Positions 1 to 5,907 are shown, numbered from the stretch's first letter. The stretch: DNA of 6,758 bases from an uncultured Phycisphaerales bacterium (GCA_937901265.1 CALCHA010000555.1:1-6758), one strand, 5' to 3'. Notes: generated by a model not told the origin, from the letters alone. Numbers and translations are program-made.

Positions 1-1079
1 CCCGTGCCGAGGGTCGCGGTCGTGAGGACCTGCGTCTCGCCACGCTGAAACAGCGCCGAGCCGTGCGTCCGGGGCAGCAGCCGCACGTCGCCATAAATGG
101 GACGGATCGTCTTCGTGTCGCGCCCATCCGGCCGCTTGCCCTTGAGGATCATCTCGCGAATCAGCTTCTCTTCGATCACCGAAATCGCCAGCGCGATGTG
201 GAACGGATCGTTCAGCGGCTTCTGCGTGCCCGGCTCAATTGCCCCGAACTCCGCCTTGATGCTGCTCTTGACCGCCTTCACCGCGTCGCCACGCTCATGC
301 TTGCCCGTGATCTGCTTGGCCGCCTGAAGCTGCCCGCCGTACTTGCTCTGAATCGCCGCCACCAGCGCATCCGTCGGCTTGTTCGTCTTGAAGGTCTTCT
401 TCTTGCCCACCTTCTGCTGCATCTCTTTGATCGCCCCCACAATTTCGTTCACCGCAGCATGCCCCGCCTTGATCGCTGCAAGCACGTCCGCCTCGGCCAG
501 TTCCCGCGCCCCCACTTCAATCATGTTCACCGCGTCCTCGGTGCCCGCAAGCAGCAGGTCGATGTCCGACATGTCCAGCTCGGCCGTCGTCGGCATCACA
601 TGCAACTTCCCGTCGATCCGTGCCACTCGCACCGCCGCGATCGGGCCCTCGAAGGGAACCGACGAAATCGCCAGCGCCGCCGACGCTCCAATCATCGACA
701 GCACGTCCGGGTCATTCTGCCCGTCAGCCGACAGCACCATCACCTGAACCAGCACTTCGTCAAAGTAGCCGAAGGGAAAAAGGGGACGGATCGGCCGATC
801 GATCATCCGAGCGGTCAGCGTCTCCTTCGTTGTCGGGCGACCCTCACGCTTGATGAATCCGCCCGGAAACTTGCCCGCGGCGGAAGTCTTTTCACGATAA
901 TCCACCGTCAACGGAAAAAAGTCCGTGCCCGGCCGGGGATCCGACGAAACCACCGTCGCCAGGATGACCGTTTCACCATACGTCACCAGCACGGCGCCAT
1001 CCGCCTGCTTGGCAAGAAGTCCGGTTTCCAGCTTGAGTTCCTTGCCGCCGATGGTGCGGGAGACTGTGACTTTGTTCAT
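1..1079 (-). CDS. pnp: Polyribonucleotide nucleotidyltransferase (PNPase), N-terminal half, cut by window edge
   Basis: PNPase degrades RNA 3'->5' by phosphorolysis and can add 3' tails; in many bacteria it is part of the degradosome. The window holds the first 359 codons with no stop; the family is about 700 residues, so the second RNase PH domain continues and the KH and S1 domains lie beyond base 1. The first RNase PH-like domain spans about residues 1-140, with FFPLTVDYRE at 54-63, KFPGGFIKREGRPT at 70-83 and RMIDRPIRPLFP at 91-102. An alpha-helical linker follows at about 145-310. The second RNase PH domain opens with GKRPDGRD (314-321) and LPRTHGSALFQRGETQ (335-350), all family hallmarks. 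The ATG at 1079 fits the usual short N-terminus and is preceded by GAAAGG (1091-1086) at 6 nt. It lies downstream of rpsO, so read-through past the intergenic hairpin probably contributes to its expression. Codons are mixed C/G-ending, less skewed than in accC or pepP. Confidence 0.98.
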   Translation of the reverse strand, partial: MNKVTVSRTIGGKELKLETGLLAKQADGAVLVTYGETVILATVVSSDPRPGTDFFPLTVDYREKTSAAGKFPGGFIKREGRPTTKETLTARMIDRPIRPLFPFGYFDEVLVQVMVLSADGQNDPDVLSMIGASAALAISSVPFEGPIAAVRVARIDGKLHVMPTTAELDMSDIDLLLAGTEDAVNMIEVGARELAEADVLAAIKAGHAAVNEIVGAIKEMQQKVGKKKTFKTNKPTDALVAAIQSKYGGQLQAAKQITGKHERGDAVKAVKSSIKAEFGAIEPGTQKPLNDPFHIALAISVIEEKLIREMILKGKRPDGRDTKTIRPIYGDVRLLPRTHGSALFQRGETQVLTTATLGT

Positions 1080-1124
1080 GAGGAGCCTTTCGAGAGGTGC
1101 TGATATCTTGCCTACCGATACATG

Positions 1125-1199
1125 AAAAAAGTCAGAAGCCAGAACCGCGAAGTCAGAGACCCCGATGGCTCCTGACTTCTTGCTTCCAGCTTCTGACTT
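1125..1199 (-). terminator. Nested hairpin with T-run between rpsO and pnp (intrinsic terminator / processing site)
   Basis: On the minus strand, just after rpsO, a perfect 11-bp stem forms between 1189-1199 and 1129-1139 (AAGTCAGAAGC with its complement). It is followed at once by a T-run (A6 on the plus strand, 1125-1130). A second 8-bp stem nests inside (1149-1156 with 1172-1179), built on the same AGTCAG core. This is a good rho-independent terminator. By analogy with the E. coli rpsO-pnp operon, it may instead be a leaky terminator and RNase III site controlling how much PNPase is made. That role is inferred from gene order. Confidence 0.75.
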
Positions 1200-1208
1200 C
1201 TCGACGAT

Positions 1209-1475
1209 TTACTTCCGCAGACCGAGCTTGCCGATGATCGCCTGATAACGCTCCCGGTCCGTGTGCGTCAGGTACTTCAACAGGCTGTTGCGCTTGCCGA
1301 CCATCTTCAACAGCCCGCGCCGGCTGGAAAAATCCTTCTTGTGGGACTTCAGATGCCCCGTCAGCTCATTGATCCGCTCCGTCAAAATCGCGATCTGCAC
1401 CTCGGGAGACCCCGTGTCCTTCTCGTGCGTGCGATGCGATTCAATAACGGTCTTTTTCTTCTCAACAGCGATCAT
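1209..1475 (-). CDS. rpsO: Small ribosomal subunit protein S15 (uS15)
   Basis: S15 is a primary binder of 16S rRNA in the platform of the small subunit and contributes to the bridge with the large subunit. The product is 88 residues, against 88-89 in the family. Signature segments are [10 protein letters not shown] (20-29), the helix [12 protein letters not shown] (31-42), [12 protein letters not shown] (44-55) and KRNSLLKYL (61-69). The start was placed at the ATG at 1475 because the protein then matches S15 from its first residues. GAGGG (1488-1484) lies 8 nt upstream. The frame stays open further upstream, but that extension has no S15 character. A promoter is visible upstream, and pnp follows after a hairpin. 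S15 commonly represses its own mRNA through 5'-leader structures; see the leader entry. Confidence 0.98.
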   Translation of the reverse strand: MIAVEKKKTVIESHRTHEKDTGSPEVQIAILTERINELTGHLKSHKKDFSSRRGLLKMVGKRNSLLKYLTHTDRERYQAIIGKLGLRK

Positions 1476-1476
1476 G

Positions 1477-1488
1477 GAGGGTTCCCTC
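1477..1488 (-). promoter_or_regulatory. Short hairpin covering the rpsO ribosome binding site
   Basis: The rpsO Shine-Dalgarno GAGGG (1488-1484) is directly complementary to CCCTC next to the start codon (1481-1477), giving a compact GAGGG/CCCTC inverted repeat with almost no loop, so realistically 4 bp closed by 4 nt. Folding would hide the ribosome binding site. S15 autoregulation through leader RNA is known in several phyla with unrelated structures, so this could be a control element. A stem this short may also be chance. Confidence 0.3.
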
Positions 1489-1558
1489 GGAATTGGTACA
1501 GGCTTCCACCAGCCGCAACATGCAGCCGGCGCGGGCCTACTGGCAATTTGAATCGGGA

Positions 1559-1587
1559 ATTGTACGGGCCGGCGGGCAACGCAGCAA
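1559..1587 (-). promoter_or_regulatory. Predicted sigma-70 type promoter for rpsO
   Basis: On the minus strand TTGCTG (1587-1582) and TACAAT (1564-1559) are separated by exactly 17 bases. The -10 matches the consensus at 5 of 6 positions, the -35 at 3 of 6. Transcription would start near 1552, giving a leader of about 75 nt before the rpsO ATG. The promoter lies just downstream of the truncated accC copy, so it was probably part of the original accC-rpsO junction. Confidence 0.5.
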
Positions 1588-1591
1588 GGCT

Positions 1592-1776
1592 GCACCGTCA
1601 CCGTCACGCTTTTTTATACGTCCGCTCAATCCACCCCGTGTCCACCTTCGACGTCCGAAACTGCTGGTTCGCCATGATCTGCCGATGCAGCGGTATCGTC
1701 GTCTTGATCGGACCAATCCGGAATTCCTCCAGCGCCCGACGCATCGTCGTGATCGCCTCGTCTCGCGTCGCCGCAT
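1592..1776. repeat. Direct repeat copy 1 (accC 3' end, displaced copy)
   Basis: This block matches 2614-2798 at 183 of 185 positions, with differences at 1598 and 1763, in the same orientation at an offset of 1022 bases. It runs from 12 bases past the accC stop codon to about 57 codons inside the gene. To the left the match ends abruptly at the rpsO promoter region. To the right it falls to 21 of 29 over 1777-1805 and then fades. The two copies bracket brnTA. Confidence 0.93.
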
Positions 1777-1812
1777 GCACCAGCAACTTCGCGATCATGT
1801 AATCACCCGGCG
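1604..1812 (-). pseudogene. Truncated duplicate of the biotin carboxylase 3' end
   Basis: Reading the minus strand, this stretch encodes the last 65-70 residues of an AccC-like protein, from about MIAKLLVHAATRDEA to the stop, in the same frame and with the same C-terminus as the intact accC at 2626-3972. The ATP-grasp catalytic core is absent. An open frame can be extended to an ATG at 1834, but no ribosome binding site precedes it, so a functional short protein is unlikely. The last 57 codons are nearly identical to accC. The segment before them differs mostly at synonymous positions (ATC/ATA, TTG/CTG) plus V/T and H/Y exchanges, as expected from a diverged homologue and not from random decay. 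It is most likely the gene end displaced when the brnTA segment arrived, or a remnant of a paralogue. Confidence 0.85.
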
Positions 1813-1828
1813 CCATGCTGCTGCCGTC

Positions 1829-1857
1829 TTGCATTGTAACTACAGTGTACGTACAGT
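1829..1857 (+). promoter_or_regulatory. Predicted promoter of the brnT-brnA operon
   Basis: TTGCAT (1829-1834) and TACAGT (1852-1857) are 17 bases apart, upstream of brnT. The -10 matches at 4 of 6 and the -35 at 3 of 6. The TGTACGTACA palindrome at 1846-1855 overlaps the -10, which is where an autorepressing antitoxin would bind. The spacing is good but the hexamers are only moderate. Confidence 0.45.
1846..1855. promoter_or_regulatory. Palindromic operator candidate for BrnA/BrnTA autorepression
   Basis: TGTACGTACA is a perfect 10-bp palindrome, with one more matching pair (1844/1857) beyond a mismatch. It overlaps the predicted -10 of brnTA. BrnA carries a ribbon-helix-helix-type DNA-binding domain and BrnTA operons are known to be autorepressed, so this is the natural operator candidate. 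The assignment rests on position and symmetry only. Confidence 0.45.
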
Positions 1858-1881
1858 AGGTCCGATGATCCGTGAGGGACC

Positions 1882-2217
1882 ATGCAACTGCACGATCAAT
1901 TTGAATGGGACGATGCCAAGGCGAAAATCAATCTCAAAAAGCACGGCGTCTCCTTCGACACTGCCGCGTTCGTGCTGTCCGACATGGCCGCCGATTTGTA
2001 CCACCACGAACAACACGACGACCGTCACGGCCATGAGGAAGACCGGTACCTCACCGTCGCTTCGCATCCGCAGGCCCGCTCCATGGTGCTCGTCATCGTT
2101 TGGACGGAACGCACGGACCACGACCTGCTGGTGACAAGAATTATTTCCGCCCGTCACGCCCTCCCACAGGAGAAGAAACATTATGCGCGATACATCCGTC
2201 AAAAAATTCATTCGTAA
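1882..2217 (+). CDS. brnT: BrnT family type II toxin (RelE-like ribonuclease fold)
   Basis: BrnT toxins (formerly DUF497) are small RelE-fold ribonucleases that inhibit translation and are neutralised by BrnA. This 111-residue protein has the family landmarks in order: FEWDDAKAKINLKKHGVSF (7-25), an acidic EEDRY (52-56) leading into the strand LTVA, the hydrophobic strand MVLVIVWTER (68-77) and RIISARHA (86-93). Its length is slightly above the usual 90-100. The region 36-51 is unusually rich in His and Asp. The ATG at 1882 has GAGGGA (1874-1879) only 2 nt away, a tight spacing, so initiation may be inefficient; no better in-frame start is visible. brnA begins before brnT ends (35-base overlap), indicating coupled expression. 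The gene runs opposite to its neighbours and lies between the two accC 3' copies, consistent with acquisition. Confidence 0.92.
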   Translation: MQLHDQFEWDDAKAKINLKKHGVSFDTAAFVLSDMAADLYHHEQHDDRHGHEEDRYLTVASHPQARSMVLVIVWTERTDHDLLVTRIISARHALPQEKKHYARYIRQKIHS

Positions 2218-2533
2218 ATCGGCTGCGGACCTCCGCCCCCAGAGCCTCGCGGCGCTCCGCCGCAGCGCCCGTCGCCCCGTCAACACCGCTGAAAGATCCG
2301 AGGTTCATCTCACCGGCCCCGGCGAATCCCACCGCATCCGCAAACGCTCCATTACCCTCCGCCTTGACGAAGATATCGTCCAATTCTTCCGCGCCGAGGG
2401 CCCCGGCTACCAGGGCCGCATCAACCGCGCCCTCCGCGCCGCCGTCCATCCCTCCACAACCGCCAAAACCCTCCATGACCAGCTAAAAGCCGCCGCCATC
2501 CTCCTCCAACAACTCGCCGAACGCACCGAATGA
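2183..2533 (+). CDS. brnA: BrnA family antitoxin (ribbon-helix-helix type)
   Basis: BrnA binds and inactivates BrnT and, alone or in complex, represses the operon. The 116-residue protein has the family core at about 56-88, SITLRLDEDIVQFFRAEG followed by GYQGRINRALRAAV, where the first strand contacts DNA and the rest dimerises. Residues 1-50 form a basic, Arg/Ser-rich tail expected to wrap the toxin. A C-terminal extension at 90-116 (helical, with LHDQLKAAAILLQQLAE) makes it somewhat longer than most family members. The ATG at 2183 has a clear AGGAGA (2168-2173) 9 nt upstream, much better than the brnT site, which suits excess production of antitoxin. The start lies inside the end of brnT in another frame. 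The stop is 92 bases from the end of the convergent accC. Confidence 0.91.
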   Translation: MRDTSVKKFIRKSAADLRPQSLAALRRSARRPVNTAERSEVHLTGPGESHRIRKRSITLRLDEDIVQFFRAEGPGYQGRINRALRAAVHPSTTAKTLHDQLKAAAILLQQLAERTE

Positions 2534-2541
2534 CCGAATCT

Positions 2542-2583
2542 ACCGGTTTGCCCGTTGGCCTCGATCGCGTTTGACGAACCGGT
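2542..2583. terminator. Inverted repeat between brnA and accC, possible bidirectional terminator
   Basis: ACCGGTT (2542-2548) pairs with AACCGGT (2577-2583); a G-U pair and one more G-C extend this to 9 bp, with a loop of about 24 nt. It lies between the convergent ends of brnA and accC. There is no T-run on either side and the loop is long, so intrinsic termination is uncertain. It could stabilise 3' ends or be a relic of the insertion. Confidence 0.3.
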
Positions 2584-2613
2584 CACGCGAAGTCCTCGAA
2601 CGAAGACCCCTCG

Positions 2614-2798
2614 GCACCGCCACCGTCACGCTTTTTTATACGTCCGCTCAATCCACCCCGTGTCCACCTTCGACGTCCGAAACTGCTGGTTCGCCATGAT
2701 CTGCCGATGCAGCGGTATCGTCGTCTTGATCGGACCAATCCGGAATTCCTCCAGCGCCCGACGCATCGTCGTGATCGCCTCGTCCCGCGTCGCCGCAT
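2614..2798. repeat. Direct repeat copy 2 (3' end of the intact accC)
   Basis: This is the partner of the block at 1592-1776, covering the last 57 codons of accC, its stop and 12 downstream bases. Past the left edge the sequence is unrelated to that left of copy 1. The distance between equivalent positions of the two copies is 1022 bases, and the only genes between them are brnT and brnA. Confidence 0.93.
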
Positions 2799-3972
2799 AC
2801 GTCAACAGCTTCGCTATCATCGAATCATAATTCGGCGGCACCCGATACCCCTGGTACGCATGCGTCTCCAGCCGTACCCCCGGCCCGCCCGGCGCGATGA
2901 ACTCCTCCAGCGTCCCCGGCGACGGCGTGAAATTCCGCTCCGGATCCTCCGCGTTGATCCGGCACTCAATCGCACACCCCGTCTGCTTGATCTCTTCCTG
3001 CTTCATCGTCAGCTTTTCCCCCGCCGCGATCCTCAACTGCCACTTGATCAGGTCAATCCCCGTCACAAGCTCCGTCACCGGATGTTCCACCTGAATGCGC
3101 GTATTCACTTCCAGGAAGTAAAATTTCCGGTCCTTGTCCATGATGAATTCGCACGTGCACGCCGAATAATAATTCGCCGCACGCGCCAGCCGCACCGCCG
3201 CCTTGCACAAGTCCTCTCGCGTCTGCTGATCAATCACCGGGCAGGGTGACTCCTCCACCAGCTTCTGGTGCCGCCGCTGCAGCGTGCAATCCCGCTCCCA
3301 CAAATGCACCACGTTCCCATGCTTGTCCCCCAGAATCTGCACCTCCACGTGCCGCGGCTCCTCGTGGTACTTCTCGATGAAGACCGTCCCATCCTTGAAC
3401 GCCGCCTCCGCCTCCGATTGCGCCGCCTTGATGCTCGACCGCAGCGTGATGTCGTTGTGCGCCACCCGCATCCCCCGCCCGCCGCCTCCGGCGCTCGCCT
3501 TGATGATCACCGGATACCCGATCTTCCGCGCCACCTCCACCGCCTCCCCCTCGTCCGTGATCGCACCCTTCGACCCCGGCGTCAGCGGCACGTTGCACTG
3601 CTTCGCCAGCTCCTTGCTGGCCAGCTTCGAGCCCAGCATCTGCATCGCTTCCACGCTCGGACCGATGAACTCAATCTTGCAGCTCCGGCACACCTCCGCA
3701 AAATGCGCGTTCTCCGACAAAAACCCGAACCCCGGATGGATCGCCTGCACATCCGCCACTTCCGCCGCCGAAATGATCCGCGGAATGTTCAGATAACTCT
3801 CCGCCGCCGGCCCTGGCCCAATGCAGATCGTCTGGTCCGCCAGCCGCAGATAGCTCGCGTTGCGGTCCGCCTCCGAATACACGCACACCGTCTCCACCCC
3901 CAGCTCCTTGCACGCGCGGATGATCCGCAACGCAATCTCCCCCCGATTGGCAATGAGAATTCGTTGAAACAT
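2626..3972 (-). CDS. accC: Biotin carboxylase subunit of acetyl-CoA carboxylase
   Basis: AccC uses ATP and bicarbonate to carboxylate the biotin carried by AccB, the first step of malonyl-CoA formation for fatty acid synthesis, in the cytoplasm. The 448 residues match the family length. The N-terminal domain opens with [20 protein letters not shown]. The ATP-grasp domain has K158 followed by the glycine-rich loop AGGGGRGM (161-168), H208 and HQK ending at K237. The active-site run ExNxRxQVEH has E288, N290, R292, Q294, V295 and E296; R338 sits in ECRINAEDP. All expected catalytic residues are present. The ATG at 3972 gives the canonical start, with GAGG (3981-3978) 5 nt upstream. It follows accB by 54 bases, and codons mostly end in G. 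Its last 57 codons are duplicated upstream of rpsO, so its present 3' end may be recombinant, though the protein looks intact. Confidence 0.98.
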   Translation of the reverse strand: MFQRILIANRGEIALRIIRACKELGVETVCVYSEADRNASYLRLADQTICIGPGPAAESYLNIPRIISAAEVADVQAIHPGFGFLSENAHFAEVCRSCKIEFIGPSVEAMQMLGSKLASKELAKQCNVPLTPGSKGAITDEGEAVEVARKIGYPVIIKASAGGGGRGMRVAHNDITLRSSIKAAQSEAEAAFKDGTVFIEKYHEEPRHVEVQILGDKHGNVVHLWERDCTLQRRHQKLVEESPCPVIDQQTREDLCKAAVRLARAANYYSACTCEFIMDKDRKFYFLEVNTRIQVEHPVTELVTGIDLIKWQLRIAAGEKLTMKQEEIKQTGCAIECRINAEDPERNFTPSPGTLEEFIAPGGPGVRLETHAYQGYRVPPNYDSMIAKLLTYAATRDEAITTMRRALEEFRIGPIKTTIPLHRQIMANQQFRTSKVDTGWIERTYKKA

Positions 3973-4026
3973 CAGGACCTCGAAACGGTAAAAACCCTCA
4001 AAGCAAGCGCGTCCGTTCGCCCTGCT

Positions 4027-4584
4027 TCACTCCGCCTTCACCATGAACAAAGGCTGCCCGAATTCCACCGTCTGCCCGTTCGATACCAGCAGCTTCACCA
4101 CCGTCCCGCTCGCATCCGCGTGGATCTCGTTGAACACTTTCATCGCTTCGATGATCGCCACCACCGTCTTGTCCTTCTGCACCACCGTCCCGATCGACAC
4201 ATACGCCTCCGATTCCGGATTCGGAGCCGTGTAAAATGTCCCCACCATCGGGCTCTTGATCGGAATCAGCGCTTCATCCGGCTTCGGCGCAACCTCCGCC
4301 GCCGCCCCATGCCCGGCCTGCCCCGTGTGCCCTTGCGCTACCCCCTGCGACATCATCGGTGCCGCCGCCATCCCCCCGCCCGACACGCCCCCGCGCCGCA
4401 GCATGATCCGCGACTTGTCCTCCACCAGCTCAATTTCCGTCAGCCCGTTCTCCGCCATCAGCCGCACCAGCTCCTCCACCCGCCCCGTGTCCGTAAATGC
4501 CGCGCCACTCCCCCCCGTCGGCCCCGTCGCCGTCCCCTTCCCCGTCGCTTTCCCTGTCCTCTTCATCATCGCTTTCTTTGCCAT
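4027..4584 (-). CDS. accB: Biotin carboxyl carrier protein of acetyl-CoA carboxylase
   Basis: AccB carries the biotin that AccC carboxylates and the carboxyltransferase then discharges onto acetyl-CoA. The C-terminal biotinyl domain (about 106-184) has [21 protein letters not shown] (112-132), the biotinylation site EAMK with acceptor Lys149, and [12 protein letters not shown] (169-180); the 'thumb' typical of AccB is present around 117-126. A Gly/Ala/Met/His-rich flexible linker covers about 65-105. The small N-terminal segment [20 protein letters not shown] (36-55) is also typical. The first 30 residues are a Lys/Thr/Gly-rich extension not seen in the compact E. coli protein. The start is the ATG at 4584, with GGAG (4598-4595) 10 nt upstream; a TTG at 4605 is in frame, but it would place the Shine-Dalgarno inside the gene. 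Length is 185 residues. It lies 48 bases after pepP and 54 before accC. Confidence 0.96.
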   Translation of the reverse strand: MAKKAMMKRTGKATGKGTATGPTGGSGAAFTDTGRVEELVRLMAENGLTEIELVEDKSRIMLRRGGVSGGGMAAAPMMSQGVAQGHTGQAGHGAAAEVAPKPDEALIPIKSPMVGTFYTAPNPESEAYVSIGTVVQKDKTVVAIIEAMKVFNEIHADASGTVVKLLVSNGQTVEFGQPLFMVKAE

Positions 4585-4632
4585 AATCGCTGTTCTCCGG
4601 AACAAATCAGGTCCGTTGAAATCCTACCACCT

Positions 4633-5775
4633 TCACAACCCCGCCGACCCCATATCCTTCGCCAGCGTGCTCAACACCCGCCCTCCCGTCTCCGTCACCA
4701 GCACGTCATCCTCAAGCCGCACCCCCCCAATCCCCGGCAGATAAATCCCCGGCTCCACCGTCACCACCATCCCCGCCGCCAGCGTCGTCGTCGACAGCTT
4801 CGACAAACTCACCCCCTCATGGATGTCCCGACCGATCCCATGCCCCGTCCCATGCCCGAATTCCTTCCCATACCCCGCCTTCTCAATCACCTCCCGCGCG
4901 GCCCGATCCACCTTCTTCCCATGAACCCCCGGCCGAATCGCCGCTATCCCCGCCAGCTGCGCCTCCAGCACCACCTTGTAAATCTCCTTGATCTTCCCCG
5001 GCACGCTCCCCATAAACAGCACCCGCGTCAAATCCGAACAATACCCCTTGAACCGTGCCCCCCAATCCACCAGCAGCGGCGAATTCGCCTCCATCTTCAC
5101 CTCCCCAGGCCGATAGTGCGGCAACGATCCGTTTGACCCCGCCGCCACAATCGAATCAAATGCCGAATTCAACGCCCCCCGCTTCCGCATCTCATAACCC
5201 AGCCGCCCCGCCATCTCGTTCTCGCTCATCCCCACCCTGATCTGCCCCTTCAACGCCTCAAACGCCCCCTCCGCAATCCGAATCGCCTCTTCAATGATCC
5301 CGATCTCATGCGCATCCTTGATATGCCGCAGGTTCACGATCACATCCGCCAGCGGCTTCAACCGCACCTTCGCCTTCTTCTCCTTCAAATACCCCTGCAG
5401 CGCCACCTGCCCCTGCAGCGTCATCGCCTCCGCCTGCACTCCCACGCGCTCCAGCTTCATCCGCTTGATCTGCCGCGCCGTCTCCTCCCCGATCTGCTTC
5501 TTCCGCATCACCACCCGCGGCCACGCCGCCTCACGAGAAATCTGCTCCTCGTATCGCGAATCCGATATCAGTACCACCTGCTCCCCCGTCACCAACGCAT
5601 ACGAATCATCCCCCTCAAACCCCGTCAGCCACGATACATCCGCAAAATTCGTCACCAGCAACGCCGGCACCTTCGCCGCCGCCAACGCCGCCCGCACCCG
5701 CTCCACCCGCCGCGCGATAAACCCACTCGGCACCCCACGCGCCCCCAGCTGCCCCTTGCCATGTGCCTTGCCCAT
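4633..5775 (-). CDS. pepP: Xaa-Pro aminopeptidase / prolidase family (M24B) metallopeptidase
   Basis: M24B enzymes hydrolyse the bond before or after proline in peptides, using two divalent metal ions. The 380-residue protein has a creatinase-like N-terminal domain (about 18-145) and a 'pita-bread' catalytic domain (about 155-375). All five metal ligands are recognisable: D237 (VDWGA), D248 (SDLTR), H312 (GTGHGIG), E341 (VEPGIY) and E355 (RLEDD). H220 (LPHYRPG) and H319 (DIHEG) fit the assisting histidines. Length and motif style are closest to the short Xaa-Pro peptidases often found next to efp or acc genes; aminopeptidase versus dipeptidase specificity cannot be read from sequence, so the symbol is tentative. 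The ATG at 5775 has AGGAG (5784-5780) 4 nt upstream. The open frame continues upstream, but as a Gly/Arg-rich low-complexity stretch. It is the likely first gene of a pepP-accB-accC operon; efp is absent between pepP and accB. Confidence 0.94.
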   Translation of the reverse strand: MGKAHGKGQLGARGVPSGFIARRVERVRAALAAAKVPALLVTNFADVSWLTGFEGDDSYALVTGEQVVLISDSRYEEQISREAAWPRVVMRKKQIGEETARQIKRMKLERVGVQAEAMTLQGQVALQGYLKEKKAKVRLKPLADVIVNLRHIKDAHEIGIIEEAIRIAEGAFEALKGQIRVGMSENEMAGRLGYEMRKRGALNSAFDSIVAAGSNGSLPHYRPGEVKMEANSPLLVDWGARFKGYCSDLTRVLFMGSVPGKIKEIYKVVLEAQLAGIAAIRPGVHGKKVDRAAREVIEKAGYGKEFGHGTGHGIGRDIHEGVSLSKLSTTTLAAGMVVTVEPGIYLPGIGGVRLEDDVLVTETGGRVLSTLAKDMGSAGL

Positions 5776-5803
5776 GCTGCTCCTGCTCTTCGAATGGTCG
5801 CGA

Positions 5804-5809
5804 AGTATA
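5804..5809 (-). promoter_or_regulatory. Candidate -10 element for pepP-accB-accC
   Basis: TATACT on the minus strand (5809-5804) matches the -10 consensus at 5 of 6 positions and would start transcription about 20-25 nt before the pepP ATG. No convincing -35 is seen at 16-18 bases (for example TATCGG at 5832-5827). It stands out as a short AT-rich island in a very C-rich stretch. Confidence 0.35.
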
Positions 5810-5907
5810 CGCCAACCCCCCGCCCACCGATAGTCGCCCCCACCCCGCCCGTCGTCCCCACCATCACCTCGTCGTCGTCGCACCACCCACCCTCCCCCCT
5901 CGCCGCG

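Noticed and set aside
63..1103. Plus-strand open frame of about 346 codons at the left end
   Set aside because: It is antisense to pnp, whose minus-strand reading is an unmistakable PNPase; the plus-strand translation has no recognisable domain.
1604..1834. A 76-residue small protein from the truncated accC copy
   Set aside because: It lacks the catalytic core and has no Shine-Dalgarno before the ATG at 1834. It is explained as a displaced gene end.
1592..2798. Transposon with terminal inverted repeats around brnTA
   Set aside because: The flanking repeats are direct, consist of accC coding sequence, and enclose no transposase; no short target-site duplication was seen.
3268..5136. Long plus-strand open frame (about 620 codons) opposite accC, accB and pepP
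   Set aside because: Its translation is Arg/Pro/His/Leu-rich with no domain. It is the antisense shadow of three certain genes in G-ending-codon DNA.
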